DNA of 64,000 nucleotides from Whitmania pigra (Eukaryota; Annelida; Clitellata; Hirudinida; Haemopidae): assembly GCA_021613335.1 (NCBI GenBank), contig JAJTWR010000465.1, positions 311,501 through 375,500 on the forward strand, read 5' to 3'. The position numbers were made by a program, and so were the translations under genes. Position 1 is the first letter of the stretch; every line of letters starts with the position of its first letter. The notes under the pieces are model-generated. The model was not told the DNA's origin. It made no database searches and saw nothing but the letters and a program-made list of their open reading frames with translations. Shown piece after piece: positions 1-12,611 of the stretch.

Positions 1-46
1 CCAACCATGTATAATTCACAGGTCCTGCATATCAATATTTCAACAT

Positions 47-1448
47 TTATAAGGTCACATTTTTTGCAATATATGTTAATTCACACAACAATCTAAAGTG
101 TTTCAAGGTCATACCTTCTGCAATTATAGCCATCAGTTCCCGTTGTCTCCTTGCTGCTATACGCACTGGCCTTGTGTGTGGGATGTCATTCACTTTCACT
201 CGAGGATGCACTTCCTTCTTGTGCTGGGTCACCATAACTACTGAAAGAAAATACATTTTGCGTAGTACATTGCAAGTTCTACTGGTTATCTGATCTTTAA
301 CAGTTGGGCAGCAAGCATCATATGGAATACTGAATAGGCTCATGCCGCCATAACCAGCTGGTTCCAATCTGACAGACAGTCTTTGAAAGAGCGTCAAATA
401 ATTGCACTGTTCATCATCTGCAGCTGCTGGACTCAAACCTTTGGAATTGTCGACACACAGTGGAACTGGCAGAAAGCCCTGCGGCAAGATAGATTTCAAG
501 CCCGATCTGAATGGAGCACAGCACTCTTCATTACTGCATTTTACGACCTGTAGAAAGTACTGACTGACCCTCACGTGAGTTGCCAACCATTCCTGTGATG
601 GATAGTCTGGTTTTTCGAGAATTTCTCCTCCTCTCCATTCTAACTACTGGGTAGTTATCGATGACAGCCTCACTCCAAACCTCTGAAAGCATTTCACCTG
701 CCTTCCTGAAATTCGCGTTTTCCATGCGTCGTTCAACCGGATTATATGCACTTCTGCCAGGAGCCTGTGTCGATATGAATAAGGCATCCAACCTGAGATG
801 CTTAAAGTTAGCACACGCAAAATTAATTGTTTCTCGGTATCAGGGATTTTCATCGGGGCCTCCGTCTACTAATATCACCAGAACTGGTTTCACCTGGCCG
901 TTGTCCTTGCGTAACAGCTGATGGAATGATGACACATGTTGATATAAATGTCTCAGATCAGCAGCATGTGTGGCAGCAATGCTGAAATCATGCTTTCCAC
1001 TACGAATTCCAATAAACGTCGATCCAGAATAGCCTACTGACTTTTCAAGTCTTCCATCACTAATGACAAGCCCAGCAATGACACTTGGTGTCAACTTGAG
1101 GTCAGCAGCAACTACAAAATTATGATCTGGCAGCCTGATTTGATATTCCATGTTCATGACCACAGTTGACTGTTTATTCGCTGCAAAAGGAACCTTAGCC
1201 TTGTCGTCCTGACTTATGCAAGCAACTTCCTGCGGCCTAAGCAAACTGCAAAGCTGTAAAAGCGATTCATGAGTAGCTCTTGCAAACTTAGTATCAGCAT
1301 GATGTCTATTTTCAGTACGTCGAAGTTTTACGTTGACTGTGTTTACATGCCTTTTTCCTTCAGTTGTCACCCAGCTGCGTGGAATTAAACGAAAGTATGT
1401 CCCAGACCGACTCAGATTGAAATCTATTTCTTTTAACTCACGTGACAT
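47..1448 (-). pseudogene. Broken DDE-type transposase-like gene
   Basis: Minus-strand pieces in different frames form one protein. Residues encoded by 1448-840 end in a VDGGPDENP motif followed directly by a stop. The reading then resumes in other frames with an APGRSAYNPVERRM motif (about 790-720) and an HVRVSQYFLQVVKC motif (about 585-540), and runs on to about 47. I recall this motif order from uncharacterised transposase-like proteins scattered through metazoan and fungal genomes; the first motif would carry a catalytic aspartate. I did not assign a superfamily. At least two frameshifts or stops (near 840 and near 590) break it, so it is a dead mobile-element copy and not a host gene. The start at 1448 is simply the first in-frame ATG. 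Confidence 0.6.
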
Positions 1449-2574
1449 ATCTTCAAGTAGTATATAGTGTTTTATAAATAGCAGACATGAAAATGAAACT
1501 CAAAATTAAATTTAGTTCAATAATATTCATATACAAAAAAGATTTGAATTAACTGCTCGTGCTTTTTTGAAATTGTTGTATAACATCTGCTCAGACCCCC
1601 TCTCTCCCCCAATATAACAAAAATAACAAATTTGCATACACCCCCCTCCCCCTTCAACGTTATATAATATGTGAACGGCCCCTAAAGTTGTTTAAAAAAT
1701 TGCGTTGAAATGAACTCTGTGTGCTCAACTTTCCGTTTGGATGCTTAACTTCAGAGGCGCTTTCACTACTTGTGGTTTGCAGTTTAAACGTCTAAGAATT
1801 AATATTTCATTGAATCGCAAAACCGAAGTTAGTTCCAGGAATAATCTTAGTGACACTAAACGCAATGTCATTAGCAAATGATGTTCACATAATTTATATT
1901 TACTATAAAATATTTGGCTTATTATTTTTTAATATAAATGATGACAGATATTTGTTTGTTTGTATTATGTTCCAGTTCGATAATATATGAAAAACTTTAT
2001 TTTACAAAAAACATTGAGGGGTTTATCTTTTACAAAGATAAGTATCAACATATTATCTACATATTACCATATCTATATATTATCTAAATTTAATTATTTA
2101 TTGATCTTCACCGATGAGAATAAAGAGCCTGCAGGTTGCTATGTAGAGTAACTCAACTTGATGGCAGAATCGGATGCAAAAGTTGAGGTCGATATGCTCT
2201 TTTCAATAAAACTGCAGCAAATTTAAAGCTGAAAAAGGATTCATACAAAATATATATCTAAGCTACAATATATTTAGAAATTAGCGTCTTAGCTTGAATA
2301 ATGATTTAAAGCTTACAACAAATCGTGTCACTTCGATTTGATTAAAAAACTAGTGGAAAAGTTGCCGATAATTAGTGCAAGTTTACAACGAACTTCGGAA
2401 CAAAATTAAAAATCTGGCTAGTGCAATATTAAGTTCCAACGTTGTAGCATTTTCTCATCGGTTAGGTTGATTCTTTTATTTCGCAGAACCCAATTCATTC
2501 TACATGAATTTGTTTGAGGGATAACACGTTATTCTAGCCATTCTGTTTATTTTTTTCGTTCTAAAATATCTGGA
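1449..2574. other. AT-rich stretch, no gene seen
   Basis: No open frame or RNA gene could be supported. The stretch contains C-rich and A/T-rich runs only. Confidence 0.5.
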
Positions 2575-3140
2575 AGTTTAAGAAAAAACTGGATAATCAG
2601 TCAATAGAGAAAAAGTGTAAAGTTATATTACAGCTAGAAAAACGAACAAAACCAGCAGACCTTAGCCGTCAGCATGGAAAAAGAAGGCCAACGTGATAAA
2701 ACAAATGTACGAAAATTTTGTCTTTGATCCAGCAAGAAAAAAAAGCTTAGAATAAAACGAAGTTGTCGACGATGCAGTACTTCAATGGTTTACAAATTCG
2801 CGAGCAACAAAACTTCCCGTCAATGGTCCCTTGAGATAGAAAAGGCGGACATCCTCGCTGCCAAACTAGTACATCCTGAATTTAAAGCAAGTCAGAAGTA
2901 GCTAGATCGTTTCAAAAAGAGGCACAACATTGTCTTCAAAACCATTTTTGTGGAAAGAGCGCTGCAGTTCAACAGGAGCAAGATTGAGAAGCTTGAGATA
3001 TAACCATGCTTCACTCAAGTCACAATTGCCGATTCAGTGGGATCACTTTGTCGTTACGTTACATTCAGAAACACATCTCAAGAAATTAGCAAAATATTAA
3101 ACGAACTAATTGCAAAACTGAAACTAACTGGATAACTTCT
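2575..3140 (+). pseudogene. Tigger/pogo-like transposase N-terminal relic
   Basis: Translated with frameshifts, 2581-2670 reads as a helix-turn-helix start (KKLDNQSIEKKCKVILQLE) and 2770-3000 as a CENP-B/Tc5-type HTH ending in WLDRFKKRHNI. These are the two DNA-binding modules at the N-terminus of pogo/Tigger transposases. The first module matches a second relic at about 46560-46635 in this window. There is no continuous ORF, so the element is dead. The catalytic domain is not recognisable here. Confidence 0.55.
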
Positions 3141-3901
3141 CTCCTTAACGTGCCACAATACGAGATAATAAGTTTACAAACCACTAACAACATTTATACA
3201 AAAATAGATTTTTATAAAATTAAAGCAAAACTATTAATAATATTGCATAATATAAAATACAATTATAATATGAAATGAAAAATAAAAGGCAGAAATATCT
3301 AAAGATTTAAATAATAAAGTTTTGCGATATGTCGCTAATTATTGAAGGCATCAAAACATGAAGCAGGTACCAGAGTGAAAGGTAACATTTTGCTAAAATG
3401 ATTTGAGCAAAATATTCTAATAAAGAGAGCATCATTGGAGCATTGCTTCACATTCGTCCATTTCTACCATAGATCAGCATGTGCACCATGCACGTAGATA
3501 TGGGATACTTCAAGAATAATGTCATTCATAACATTAAATAATGATAACCAGATCTCAAGTCATAAACATAGGTGAGTCATATTTATGATTTAAATTTAAA
3601 ATTAGATTTTAAAAAATCTAATAAAAATCTAATTATATTATTTAAGATGAATTCAAGATTTGATCTTAAAATTAAGATATTAAATTAAAAATTAACATCT
3701 CCATTCAACAAGTTACTTGGACAATGGTCAATAATAAAAACATTGTGGAAAACAATGTTTATATGCATCTTGGAACTGGTGACATGTCATTCAAGTTTTT
3801 TGATCATTTTAAACAAAATCTGGTAGTCAAAATAAAGCTACACAACATGTTAATCTAGTCATAAAACATATTAGCATAGATTAACAATCAATTTGCATAA
3901 A
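3141..3901. other. Intergenic AT-rich stretch, no gene seen
   Basis: Downstream flank of the GALNT-like gene. It holds low-complexity AT/TTAAA repeats around 3580-3690 and no supported gene. Confidence 0.5.
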
Positions 3902-6900
3902 TTAATAAGAGATGAATTCCCAGGTTTGCACTCTGAAGTCTACTTCAGAGCAGCTGACCAGTTTTGCATAATAGCTGAGCTCCTGAGTGGTCTTGTCTCG
4001 CTGCGAGATCTGAGTTAAGCAAAGGTTTGGATTTGAGGTCAAAGTCAGGGCGTGACCTTTCCAAGTCCAGGTTTGTTCTTCTGATTCTTCGCACGACGTG
4101 AGGATGATCTTGTTCTTGATGCCTGTTTCAGTGCCTTCTTCGTCAACAGTTAGGCAGGAATCACCTGGAAGGTTAAGGAACATTATTATAATTGTTGTGT
4201 TCTTTTAAATTATTAATAAATATATTCCCAACCCATAAAATTTTACATACTCATGCAAACACATTAAATTACTGATTATTATTTTATTTATTGCCATTGC
4301 AATATTAATACATTGTAATGCGTTTGTACATTCTGGAAGACATCATATAAATAACTCCACAACAAAATCAAACATTCCAAATTGATGAGCATTTCCATTT
4401 ACAAGATAACATAAGTTACCTCTGAAGATGACTCCGTTCTTATCCATCTCGAACATCATGTTCCGGTCGTACATGTGATGTCTGCAAAGAACCATTTCAA
4501 TGTCAACCTCAGAAGATGCTTTCAGGCAGTAGGCGGCTTTCGTCTTCAGTTTGCCGAACTTTTCAAAGTTATCCGAGGGAATCAGCACTTCTTTTGCCAC
4601 GTGGTTCAAGTACCTGGAAAGTTGATTTGGTTCCATGAGGTATTTATTTATTTATTTTATTACGTGGATAGAGGACCGAAGCCTCTTACCTGCCCACTAT
4701 CAAACAGCAAAACATTGAGGAAAGAAACGAGAGGTTCAAGCGAGAAAAGGAGACAGGTCATATTCATTGAGGAGGGAGGTGAAGAGACTACAGGTGCTGG
4801 CTGAGACAACGCTATTAGGTATTTTATATGCAAATTAGGTAGATTATTCCAGTTGTTAATTATTCGATTTTTGAAAAAATATTTGGTGTTGTCTATTGTG
4901 CAAAAATATAACCTTAGTTTAAATTGATGACCTCCAGTTGATGAGTAGTTTGCAAAATGACTATTGTTTTAAAGATGAGTTGATGTTAAATTAAATTAGG
5001 TATTAGTACCATTTGCTAAATTAAATAAATCATTATTAATTACTGCTACCAAGAGTGGAAGGCCAATATGGCAATGAATAATCATTACCATCACTGCTAT
5101 CCTGATCATGCTGGTTATCATTAATCACTACATCGTCACAGTCATCATCATCGTCATCATCATCATCATCATCATCGCCATCATAATCATCGCCACCAAA
5201 GCCATCACTACTGTCATCATCATCATCATCATTATTGGCAGCAACTCACCAAGTAAAGCCCTTGCACTGCAAATTGTTCTTTTTGAAGAAACTCCTCCTC
5301 AATGCGATCAATTCGGACTCCCGCTGCCCCATCGATCCACTGATGTTTCCCTGATGGAGGGACAGGGACCTGATCAACATTTGTTCATAAATTTAAATTT
5401 AATAATTTAATGTTTTTTCAAATATTTCTAAAAGAGTTTTAGGATTACTAGTGAAATTCAAAATAAAAAGTCCTTTCCGAAGCTTTCTTTCAAAACTGAT
5501 TTTAATTCAGGATGTATCACTTTCATCTCTTAAAATTTCACAACATCAACCTCTTTGACAAAAATGTAACTGACACAGCCTCAGTAGATGACACACTACA
5601 TACCTGTAGTCATTGAGCCAGAATTCTAAGATGCGTCGATAGTTGGCAGGAGAAGATGTCGCCAGAGGACGCATAGAAGAATGGACGGCAACCCTCGAGC
5701 ATTTTGCCACTTTGATCGTGCCTTTTGTTGCGGAATTATTAAAACTTTTAATTTTATTTAGTTAATATAAACCAAAACTTTTTTGCTGAATAAAAATTTT
5801 TGTTTTGTAATCATCTTTTTAAGTTAAGAAAAGACATGCATTTTTAAGTTGAGATGAAATATGCATTTATTTATCTCCTACCTCCGCACATCCAAATCCT
5901 GAATGAAAGTTCCAAGTTCTCGCCTCCACCATCAGCTTCGAAGTGTTCGTCGTAACCTCCGATCATCTCCATGAAGGATTTTTTGATTGCAAGCACCTGC
6001 AATTTGGACAGAATAATTTTAAAATTTCATATTATTTATGATACAGGTGGCGTGCAGGTTAGCCTAATGGGTTATGTGCCTGCATACGGTAATGGCAACA
6101 GTCGTAATGTGTCATGTTCGAAACCCAGCCTGCACTGCCACAAGCATCCTTGGAAAGGAGCGCTATATAAATGGTTACAAGAAGCACCTCTGACGCTATG
6201 CACATGGCTATATAAATGGAGTTACAATTACAATTTCAATATGATAGAATAATAATGTAATTTAATAAATTAATAATTAAGAAACATTTTTTAGTTTTGT
6301 GATTTATGAATGTGTGATTAATCTAGTATTAGTTTGTTAACAATTGTAACTGTGCACAAAATCACAAACCTCTCCTCGCATGACTGATGTTGTCAGAAAC
6401 TCTTCCAATTTGTCCTGGTTGCTTTCAAATGCAACTGTATACAAACTCCAGGAAAAGGTATTCACCAGGTTGTCCTCTGTCTTGAAGAACCTGATGATAT
6501 TGGTGGTGATAATGATGAAAAAAATTATATTTGGTAAAACAAGAATTAATGCATACCTATTTCGAGAACAAAATATAAAAAAAAATAAGAATTAAGCAAA
6601 ATCAATCAATCTTGTAAACATTTAGCTAATTGTTAATAACATTCAATAATAAATAATCCAATGGTAATATTAATAATATTAAAAATAACAATAATACCTC
6701 TAACAGCAAATTCATTTAGCAGCGTATTTCTGCTTTATTTCAGTTAATTGATAATTCATAATTATCAAAGTCCAACCTGTGACCTGAGAGCATGTTGTCG
6801 AAGTGTGGAACAACTGCAGTGTTCTGTTCGTGGACAAGTTTTGCGATGAGTGGTTGAGCCCAGCCGTGGTTGACGATGACTGAACTGCTGACAAAAATGA

Positions 6901-7961
6901 GGATCGTTCCCTTTGCCAGCAGAGTTGCTTTGTGCCTGGTGGATGCCGTCCCATCGTGGTGGTCTGATCTGAAGGTGGGTTAGGAGGTGTAATTGTGCAT
7001 TAGAATAATTAGCATTCATTTACGGATGGATGAAATTTCGTGGTTTATGAATTTTAAAACTGAAGTTGGACTTGTTAATAATACAGTGATAATTTTCAAT
7101 ACAGAACATTATTTTGATTGGTAAAATTGTTAGTAAAATAACACTTGTCTTGAAGAATGACTTGTTGAATGCTAACACCGTTTTGCTTTTAATATCGAAA
7201 TGTTTTTGCAGATATTTAATCTTCAATAAAATCAAACTTAAATTAAAATAATTCAATGAACAACCTGTACAATTTCACTTTGTTGAATCTTGGTGCTGCC
7301 AAGAAGGAAGATATTTTTTGTTTTGAGTCCTGTTCTTTGGTGCCATCGTCGATGACGATGATCTCCTCGTACAAGTCGAAAGGTGTGTGGTCCACAATGG
7401 CACTGATGGCCAATTTGAAGTGCCCCAAGTCATTCCTGGCATGGAAATGCATGATGATGGAAACCGTTTCGTGAATGTCGTACGTCCTCGTGAAGTCGTA
7501 AGCTTGGTCGAGACATTTTGGGGGTCGAGTGTCCTCAAGAGCATTCAGGTAGATGTCAACCTCCCCATCTGACATCCATCTCTCATCTTCATCATCATAC
7601 TTTGAATCAAAGTTTGATTTTATATAAATAATATATTATATTTTAAATAATAGTTTAAGCAAAAAGATTGGACTCTTAAAATAAATTTTAAACTCTTGAT
7701 GCATCTAAACAAGTTATGTCCAGTTACTATAACAAATTCACTAAGTAATTAACAACTTTAAATGCAATGGAAATATATCAACACTTAAAGTCTCACTTTG
7801 TATCCAACATAAGCCAGAGATCCTCTCTTAAAGAAATTCGTTCCAAAGTAAACGTACAGCAACAGACAAAACAGAAGCAGTAAAATGCATTTCGAAGTTT
7901 TTTTGTTGTTCAAGTAGTAAATCCTCATTCTTCGCAAAATGAAGTCTAAAATCTTCGGCAT
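3902..7961 (-). CDS. GALNT-like type II membrane glycosyltransferase, probably inactive
   Basis: Nine exons (5' to 3'): 7961-7797, 7599-7265, 6968-6777, 6490-6370, 5996-5882, 5709-5604, 5369-5250, 4613-4420, 4164-3902. They total 1611 nt (536 aa) with matching phase at every junction. The layout is that of polypeptide N-acetylgalactosaminyltransferases (mucin-type O-glycosylation, Golgi). There is a short cytosolic tail, a transmembrane anchor at about residues 25-41 ([16 protein letters not shown]), a GT27 catalytic domain ([50 protein letters not shown]) and a C-terminal ricin-type beta-trefoil lectin domain. Three features of active enzymes are changed. The metal-binding DxH motif is Ser-Ser-Ser (194-196). 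The Trp before GGENLE is Gly. The His two residues after CSRV is Val. Family membership is clear; loss of catalysis is inference. Intron between exons 4 and 5 holds a SINE. Confidence 0.9.
5118..5236. repeat. (ATC)n microsatellite in GALNT-like intron
   Basis: Imperfect CAT/ATC trinucleotide runs lie just downstream (minus strand) of the exon 5369-5250 donor. They create a spurious isoleucine-rich open frame on the plus strand. Confidence 0.85.
6050..6228 (+). mobile_element. tRNA-derived SINE copy
   Basis: An internal Pol III promoter is visible: an A-box-like stretch in GGTTAGCCTAATGGG, and a B-box-like GTTCGAAACCC about 60 bp later. The tail is CTATATAAATGGAGTTAC. The same about 180-bp unit recurs at 18807-18992 (-), 29563-29748 (+) and 50219-50397 (-), with decayed copies near 25620 and 42440. 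It sits in a GALNT-like intron. Confidence 0.8.
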
Positions 7962-9364
7962 GTTTTATCTTTGCCTGATTTGATAAGACGAGTTGATTTA
8001 CAACAACTTGTAGTTTTATTTAATTGATTAAATTTGAATTATAAAATAGAATCTTCCTAAAAAGCGCCCAACAGCGATACCAAGTCTGCCGGCTTTCAAC
8101 CAATCGAGAGAGTTTGTTTCTGTTTAAATACAGGTGTGTATGGGCACCTTCGTCAAGCTAAACAATAGTTTTCTTTTGAAAACTGGCATATTCAACACTA
8201 GAGATAATTTTTAGCATTTACTCTTGAATCGTGACCTCATTGCCACGTTGCTTTATTTGACAAATTTTTACTGTTCATTAGTCGCAACAATTACATACTT
8301 AACCTTAATCATTTATTTTTAATTACCAAATCAGAAATCGCAATATTTATATTTTAATTCGACCACAGCTTGCCCTGATGGATGCAGAAGAACCGGTTTG
8401 ATAGTCTTTATTAAACTCATCGCATTCCAACGAGGAATCCAGTTATTTCGAGTTTGCTTGGATAAGACAGGTGGATGGTGGTTCCATCTAATGGAAAAAG
8501 TTTTAGTGATGCTAAGTGGATTTAAAATCAATCGTGCATATTCTTATTAATGTCGTTTTTAACCAAATTTGAGCGGTTTTATGAAATGACGATTGCATTT
8601 GTAAGATTGTTTGATTATTAAATTATTAATAAAAATGGCATTTTTAACGTTTAATTTTGATTTGTTAAAAAATAATAAAAAATTGTATAGGAATACGATT
8701 TGATTTTGTAAACATCAAACATAAGCAAACAATTCATCCGAAAAAGATGTAACTAAAAGAAATACTTCAGAATATTGCAAATATTTTAGCAGCGTGAAAA
8801 TGTATATTTTGTAAAGGTTGCAACACTCATTGTTAAAACTCAGCTATAATTCTGTGTCCATTTCAGCTTTGACAAAACTGATAATTGTTATTTTGATATT
8901 GGTAATGAAAATCGTTTGAATTATTAGTTTATACAAAACATCAATAATAGCAATAAACGATAAATACAAAAAAGGATTAGGCAAGTAGTACATATTGTTT
9001 GAAATAGTGGTGGTAATGATAATTTAAATTCTTTGCATGCACAAAAACATACTTACTTGCGTTGTAGCTCCAATTGTCCATTTTCCTAACGATGTGAAAG
9101 TTTCAAATGGCCTCTGTTTATGCTTGTCACATTTAAGAGATGAATCATTTTCTTGTTAAGAACGAGAGTTTTATTTAACCTAATTCGTTCGACTGGTGAA
9201 GTAGCTTCAGGATTTTATTTCCAGACTCGTCCTTTAAAAATAAATATTTGAATTAAAATTTTGTATTACTCATAATATTCTGAGACATATTAACGAGTGT
9301 TAATTTTTTACTTTTTTTCAAATAGTTCAAGTCTATTTTGGTCTCATATATTTTTTCACAATTC
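7962..9364. other. Upstream flank of GALNT-like gene, no gene seen
   Basis: This is the divergent intergenic stretch upstream of the GALNT-like start codon. A promoter must lie here, but I see no diagnostic element. Short open frames such as 8331-8531 lack any recognisable signature. Confidence 0.45.
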
Positions 9365-9844
9365 ATTGGTGTGATTTACTTGTTCTATTATCGTTGAATC
9401 ATCGCTAGAAACAGAGGCATTGCTGTCTTGGTTCGAACATTCCTCCGTAGCCATTTCGCCGATGTCACTTGAATCTTCAGGCTTGCTATAACTTTGCAAG
9501 AACACTCTGTATTATGGCCGTCTTCTGTGACCTCTGATGGCAGCCAATGACCTGTGCTGGAATCTTTTGTGAAGCTCGATGTTGATATGTCTGATTCCTT
9601 ATTCCCTCAGCTCGAGTTCCATTATTGCCATCAGATGATTCTCTTCTTCGTTCCATCTACATTTGGAGTAAACTTTCCCTGAACGTGCGGCATGGTACTG
9701 TACTGGGTGCATTCTGTTTTTATGAATTTTCAAACCCTTCGACGTCTGAAACTCAGCTCCGCAATGTAAACAATTCGCTAGTACTTGCTCGCCTTGAGGC
9801 GCACCTGAGTACCGAGTTCGAGCTTTTGCAGCGCGAGTCTCCAT
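9365..9844 (-). pseudogene. R2/NeSL-like retrotransposon ORF, N-terminal fragment
   Basis: From 9844 the minus strand encodes a C2H2 finger (CLHCGAEF...GLKIHKNRMH) and then a Myb-like start (CRWNEEENHLM). After a frameshift near 9600 it continues with INIELHKRFQHRSLAAIRGH and a poorly conserved segment to about 9365. A C2H2 finger followed by a Myb-like helix is the N-terminal DNA-binding arrangement of R2-clade non-LTR retrotransposons, and the segment after it matches the linker seen in those ORFs as I know them. No reverse transcriptase remains. Confidence 0.5.
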
Positions 9845-9912
9845 TGTTTACAAATTCAATGTTCCGATGGAACTTTAAATTCTTCTTTCAGTTTTAAACT
9901 TCCCACAAAATC

Positions 9913-10120
9913 GGCACCCCGTCATAACAGCCCGGCGACAAAAAGGATCAACAGAAATTAAACGATCAAAGGAACCTTCGTGACTTAATGAGTGTCTGGT
10001 AAATTCTTTTTGTGCAGATTCACGTGTTGCTTGTCAATCGATAATTTATATTAAATACCAACTTGAAAAGTCTATGTAAACTAAGGAAGTAGCCGGAATC
10101 TCAATAATATTTTAGACTTT
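9913..10120 (+). mobile_element. Foldback/Mutator-like element, decayed fragment
   Basis: It begins with the family terminus GGCACCCCGTCATAACAGCC. It then shares internal sequence, in inverted orientation, with the element at 57229-57826 (the AGGATCAA...AAATTAAACGATCAAAGG block and GAAGTAGCCGGAATC). The far end and target duplication were not found. Confidence 0.6.
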
Positions 10121-10271
10121 ATAATCTTCAAAATTTTACTTTTACTAGGTTCGCAAATTTTTTCGTGAAAAACATTACAATGAAATCAACAGCCAACATT
10201 CATTTATGACAGTTTTATTAACGTTTTAAAAAATATCATTAAATCGTTGTAATTTTGGAAAGCGGTGACCC

Positions 10272-10472
10272 TTAGCTGCCCAAAATTACATCAATGTCAT
10301 TCAATGGCTCTGAAGCCTCATCACGTTCTCTCATTTCACTTTTATCTTCCGTACAATCAAACGCAAACCTGGCAGCTTCTTCTGAAAATATTGTGAAGGC
10401 TTTAAGCATGTTTCTGGCATTGTCAGTAACAACATATCCAATGTCAATGCTCTGCATTCTATACTCTGACAT
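10272..10472 (-). pseudogene. hAT transposase fragment
   Basis: A 66-residue frame contains YVVTDNARNMLKAFTIF followed by an acidic stretch. The TDNxxNMxKAF pattern is typical of the catalytic region of hAT/ZBED-type transposases. It is too short to be functional and there is no terminal-repeat context. Confidence 0.5.
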
Positions 10473-10644
10473 TCCAATAATGCAAATCGAATAAAATCAA
10501 AATCGCGGAGGCCAAAATCGAATACGACAATGTTCAAATCGAATCGTAACCTTATTTTTTAATTGAATTTATTTATTTTCTTTATTCGTTTTAATAAGTT
10601 AAACAAGAAGCAAGATTTTGAAATATTTTAACTTAAAATTTGAA

Positions 10645-12611
10645 ATGATAAGTTTTTATATTTTAGTGAATTATCATCGATAGTATGACAAAATTATTTT
10701 TCCTGACGGTGAGATTCGAAAAAGTGAAAAACTTCTCCTTTCAAAAGAATAAAATATCGAGTCGGAAAAGCCATTGAGTTATAAATTCTCTCTCAAAATT
10801 GTTATTATTTTAATTCATCGCGTCGAAAAATACAGAAATTAAATTGAACTGAACGAACTCTTCAATTTAATGCTATTTCAGAATATAAAGAGTTTTATTT
10901 TAATGTCTTGCCAAGAATATAAAGGCAAAATTTTGTGAAATGTAGCAGCACTTCAGAAACATTTCAAATTAATCGATCTCTTTAAATTTTAATTTAAGCA
11001 ACTTTTCATAAAAGGTGTTTTAGACTTTCAGTATGTTACATACTTTCAGAACACCTGACATGCTAAGTACCGAAATCTTACTTTTTCTGGCAGGTAAGAA
11101 ACATTAAATTATTGGTTAAAAGTTTGAATTTAATTAAACATTACGCTGTGATGGTATTAACAATTTTACAAAATCAACGACATCAAGGGCAGGGAATATT
11201 GATTTCGTGTGCTTGTACTTGAGCTTTTAGTGATTCCCCCCTGTAACCCGAGCCTCCCAGCAGTTTTCAGCTAATGACGGGGTAATGTAATGGTTTATGC
11301 AAAAATCCAGCCTTTCGGGCCTATAGGCTTCTCCGGCAGGCCGGTTTTCAGGCCTGCGGGGTTCAAAGGGTTAAACAAATAAAGTTATAACGCAATTGAA
11401 TGCCACTTTGTATAATCTCGTTTTATTTTTGACTGAAGAGTTAAATAATTAAAAAAATTAAATAAAAATGTATTGCATGAACATGTTAACTGCTTCTTTC
11501 TATCAACTTTTGTCATTTTTAAAGGTTGTCTGACAATACTTTCCCAAAATTTAACAAACTTGGCTCTTTACCGACCAACTTACCAAAGTAGTAAAAGTAA
11601 CTTCGCATGTGGAGTAGTGGATGCTTCAAGAGCTGTTGATGGAAATACAGATCCAGACGTGTTCCATTGTCATTGCTTCCATGCACAAATGACCTATAAT
11701 GTTTTAAACTGGATGGCAGTGGATCTTGGAAAAATATATAAAATTTATTATGTCATTGTCTACGGACGAGTTGGGATGGAGGCAAGGTTGGACAATTTTT
11801 TCTGTGGACTGACGACATTTTTTACTGGAAGTGTTCAAAGATACCAGTTCCCTCTTTGTGGACAATATCCAGGAGCTTTTCCACCATCGAGAAGAGCTGT
11901 TATGAAATGCAACTATAACTTACCGCCAGGTAGATATCTCATCCTTCAAATGGATCCAAGCTCTTCAGATGGCAGAGCCATGGCAGTTTGCGAACTGGAA
12001 GCTTATGAGTTACCAAAGCAAAGTTTTAACAGTGAATTTATTAAAATATTAAGTACAAATAATTTTTTTAAATTCATATAATACATTGTTGCTTGGCAGG
12101 ATTGATATGGCAGAGAAAAAGTGAAATTAAACTTAAGAATTATGCTTACAGCATCTTACATATCAAAAGAGGAATACTACACTGCATCACAATTTGTATT
12201 TCATCTATTAAACGTTGTGATTCTCTCAATTACAACCAAAAATCTGGAAGTTGCGAGTTAAATGAGCATGCAAACGGATATATCAGAACTTCGCTGGTGA
12301 ACCAGAGTCACTGGTATTTTTGGTCTGCAGTCAATGAATGATATGAATAATTTTTAAATCATTTCGATCATGACACCATGACATTTCGAGATATAAACTC
12401 TATTTAAAAATTATATGAATTTTGTAACTTTTGCAATAGTGATTTGTTTGATATTGTGCTGTTTCTTTACATGATGAAAACTTTTGGACTCTTTCAGGCA
12501 CAACATTTTTGTTATCGTTATTCGCTTTTTTCCTGCTTCCCCTGTTTCGTCGCTTGCCATTGTTTTCTTGATTCGCTTGAGAGTTGCTTGTTGGTCTTGT
12601 TAGAAGCCCAA
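10645..12611 (+). repeat. Segmental duplication, copy A
   Basis: Homology to 17115-20424 starts in AATTATCATCGAT about 400 bp upstream of the lectin start codon. It covers the whole gene and ends in GTTAGAAGCCC downstream of the stop. Promoter, both introns and the 3' flank are all included. Confidence 0.85.
11060..12341 (+). CDS. Secreted F-type lectin + PAN/apple protein, copy A
   Basis: Exons 11060-11093, 11525-12022 and 12100-12341 give 774 nt (257 aa) with phase 1 at both junctions. Exon 1 encodes a signal-peptide start (MLSTEILLFLAG), continued by CLTILSQN. Exon 2 is an F-type lectin (fucolectin, F5/8C-like) domain: NLALYRPTYQSS, VDASRAVDGNTD, WMAVDLGKIYKIYYVIVYG, PPGRYLILQMD, MAVCELEAYEL. 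Exon 3 is a short PAN/apple-like module (HCITICISSIKRCDSLNYN, GSCELNEHANGY) that ends the protein. The second donor (AAA|gttttaac) is weak, but the same site and phase occur in copy B. F-type lectins usually bind fucosylated glycans; the canonical His/Arg binding triad is not clearly preserved, so ligand specificity is open. Confidence 0.85.
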
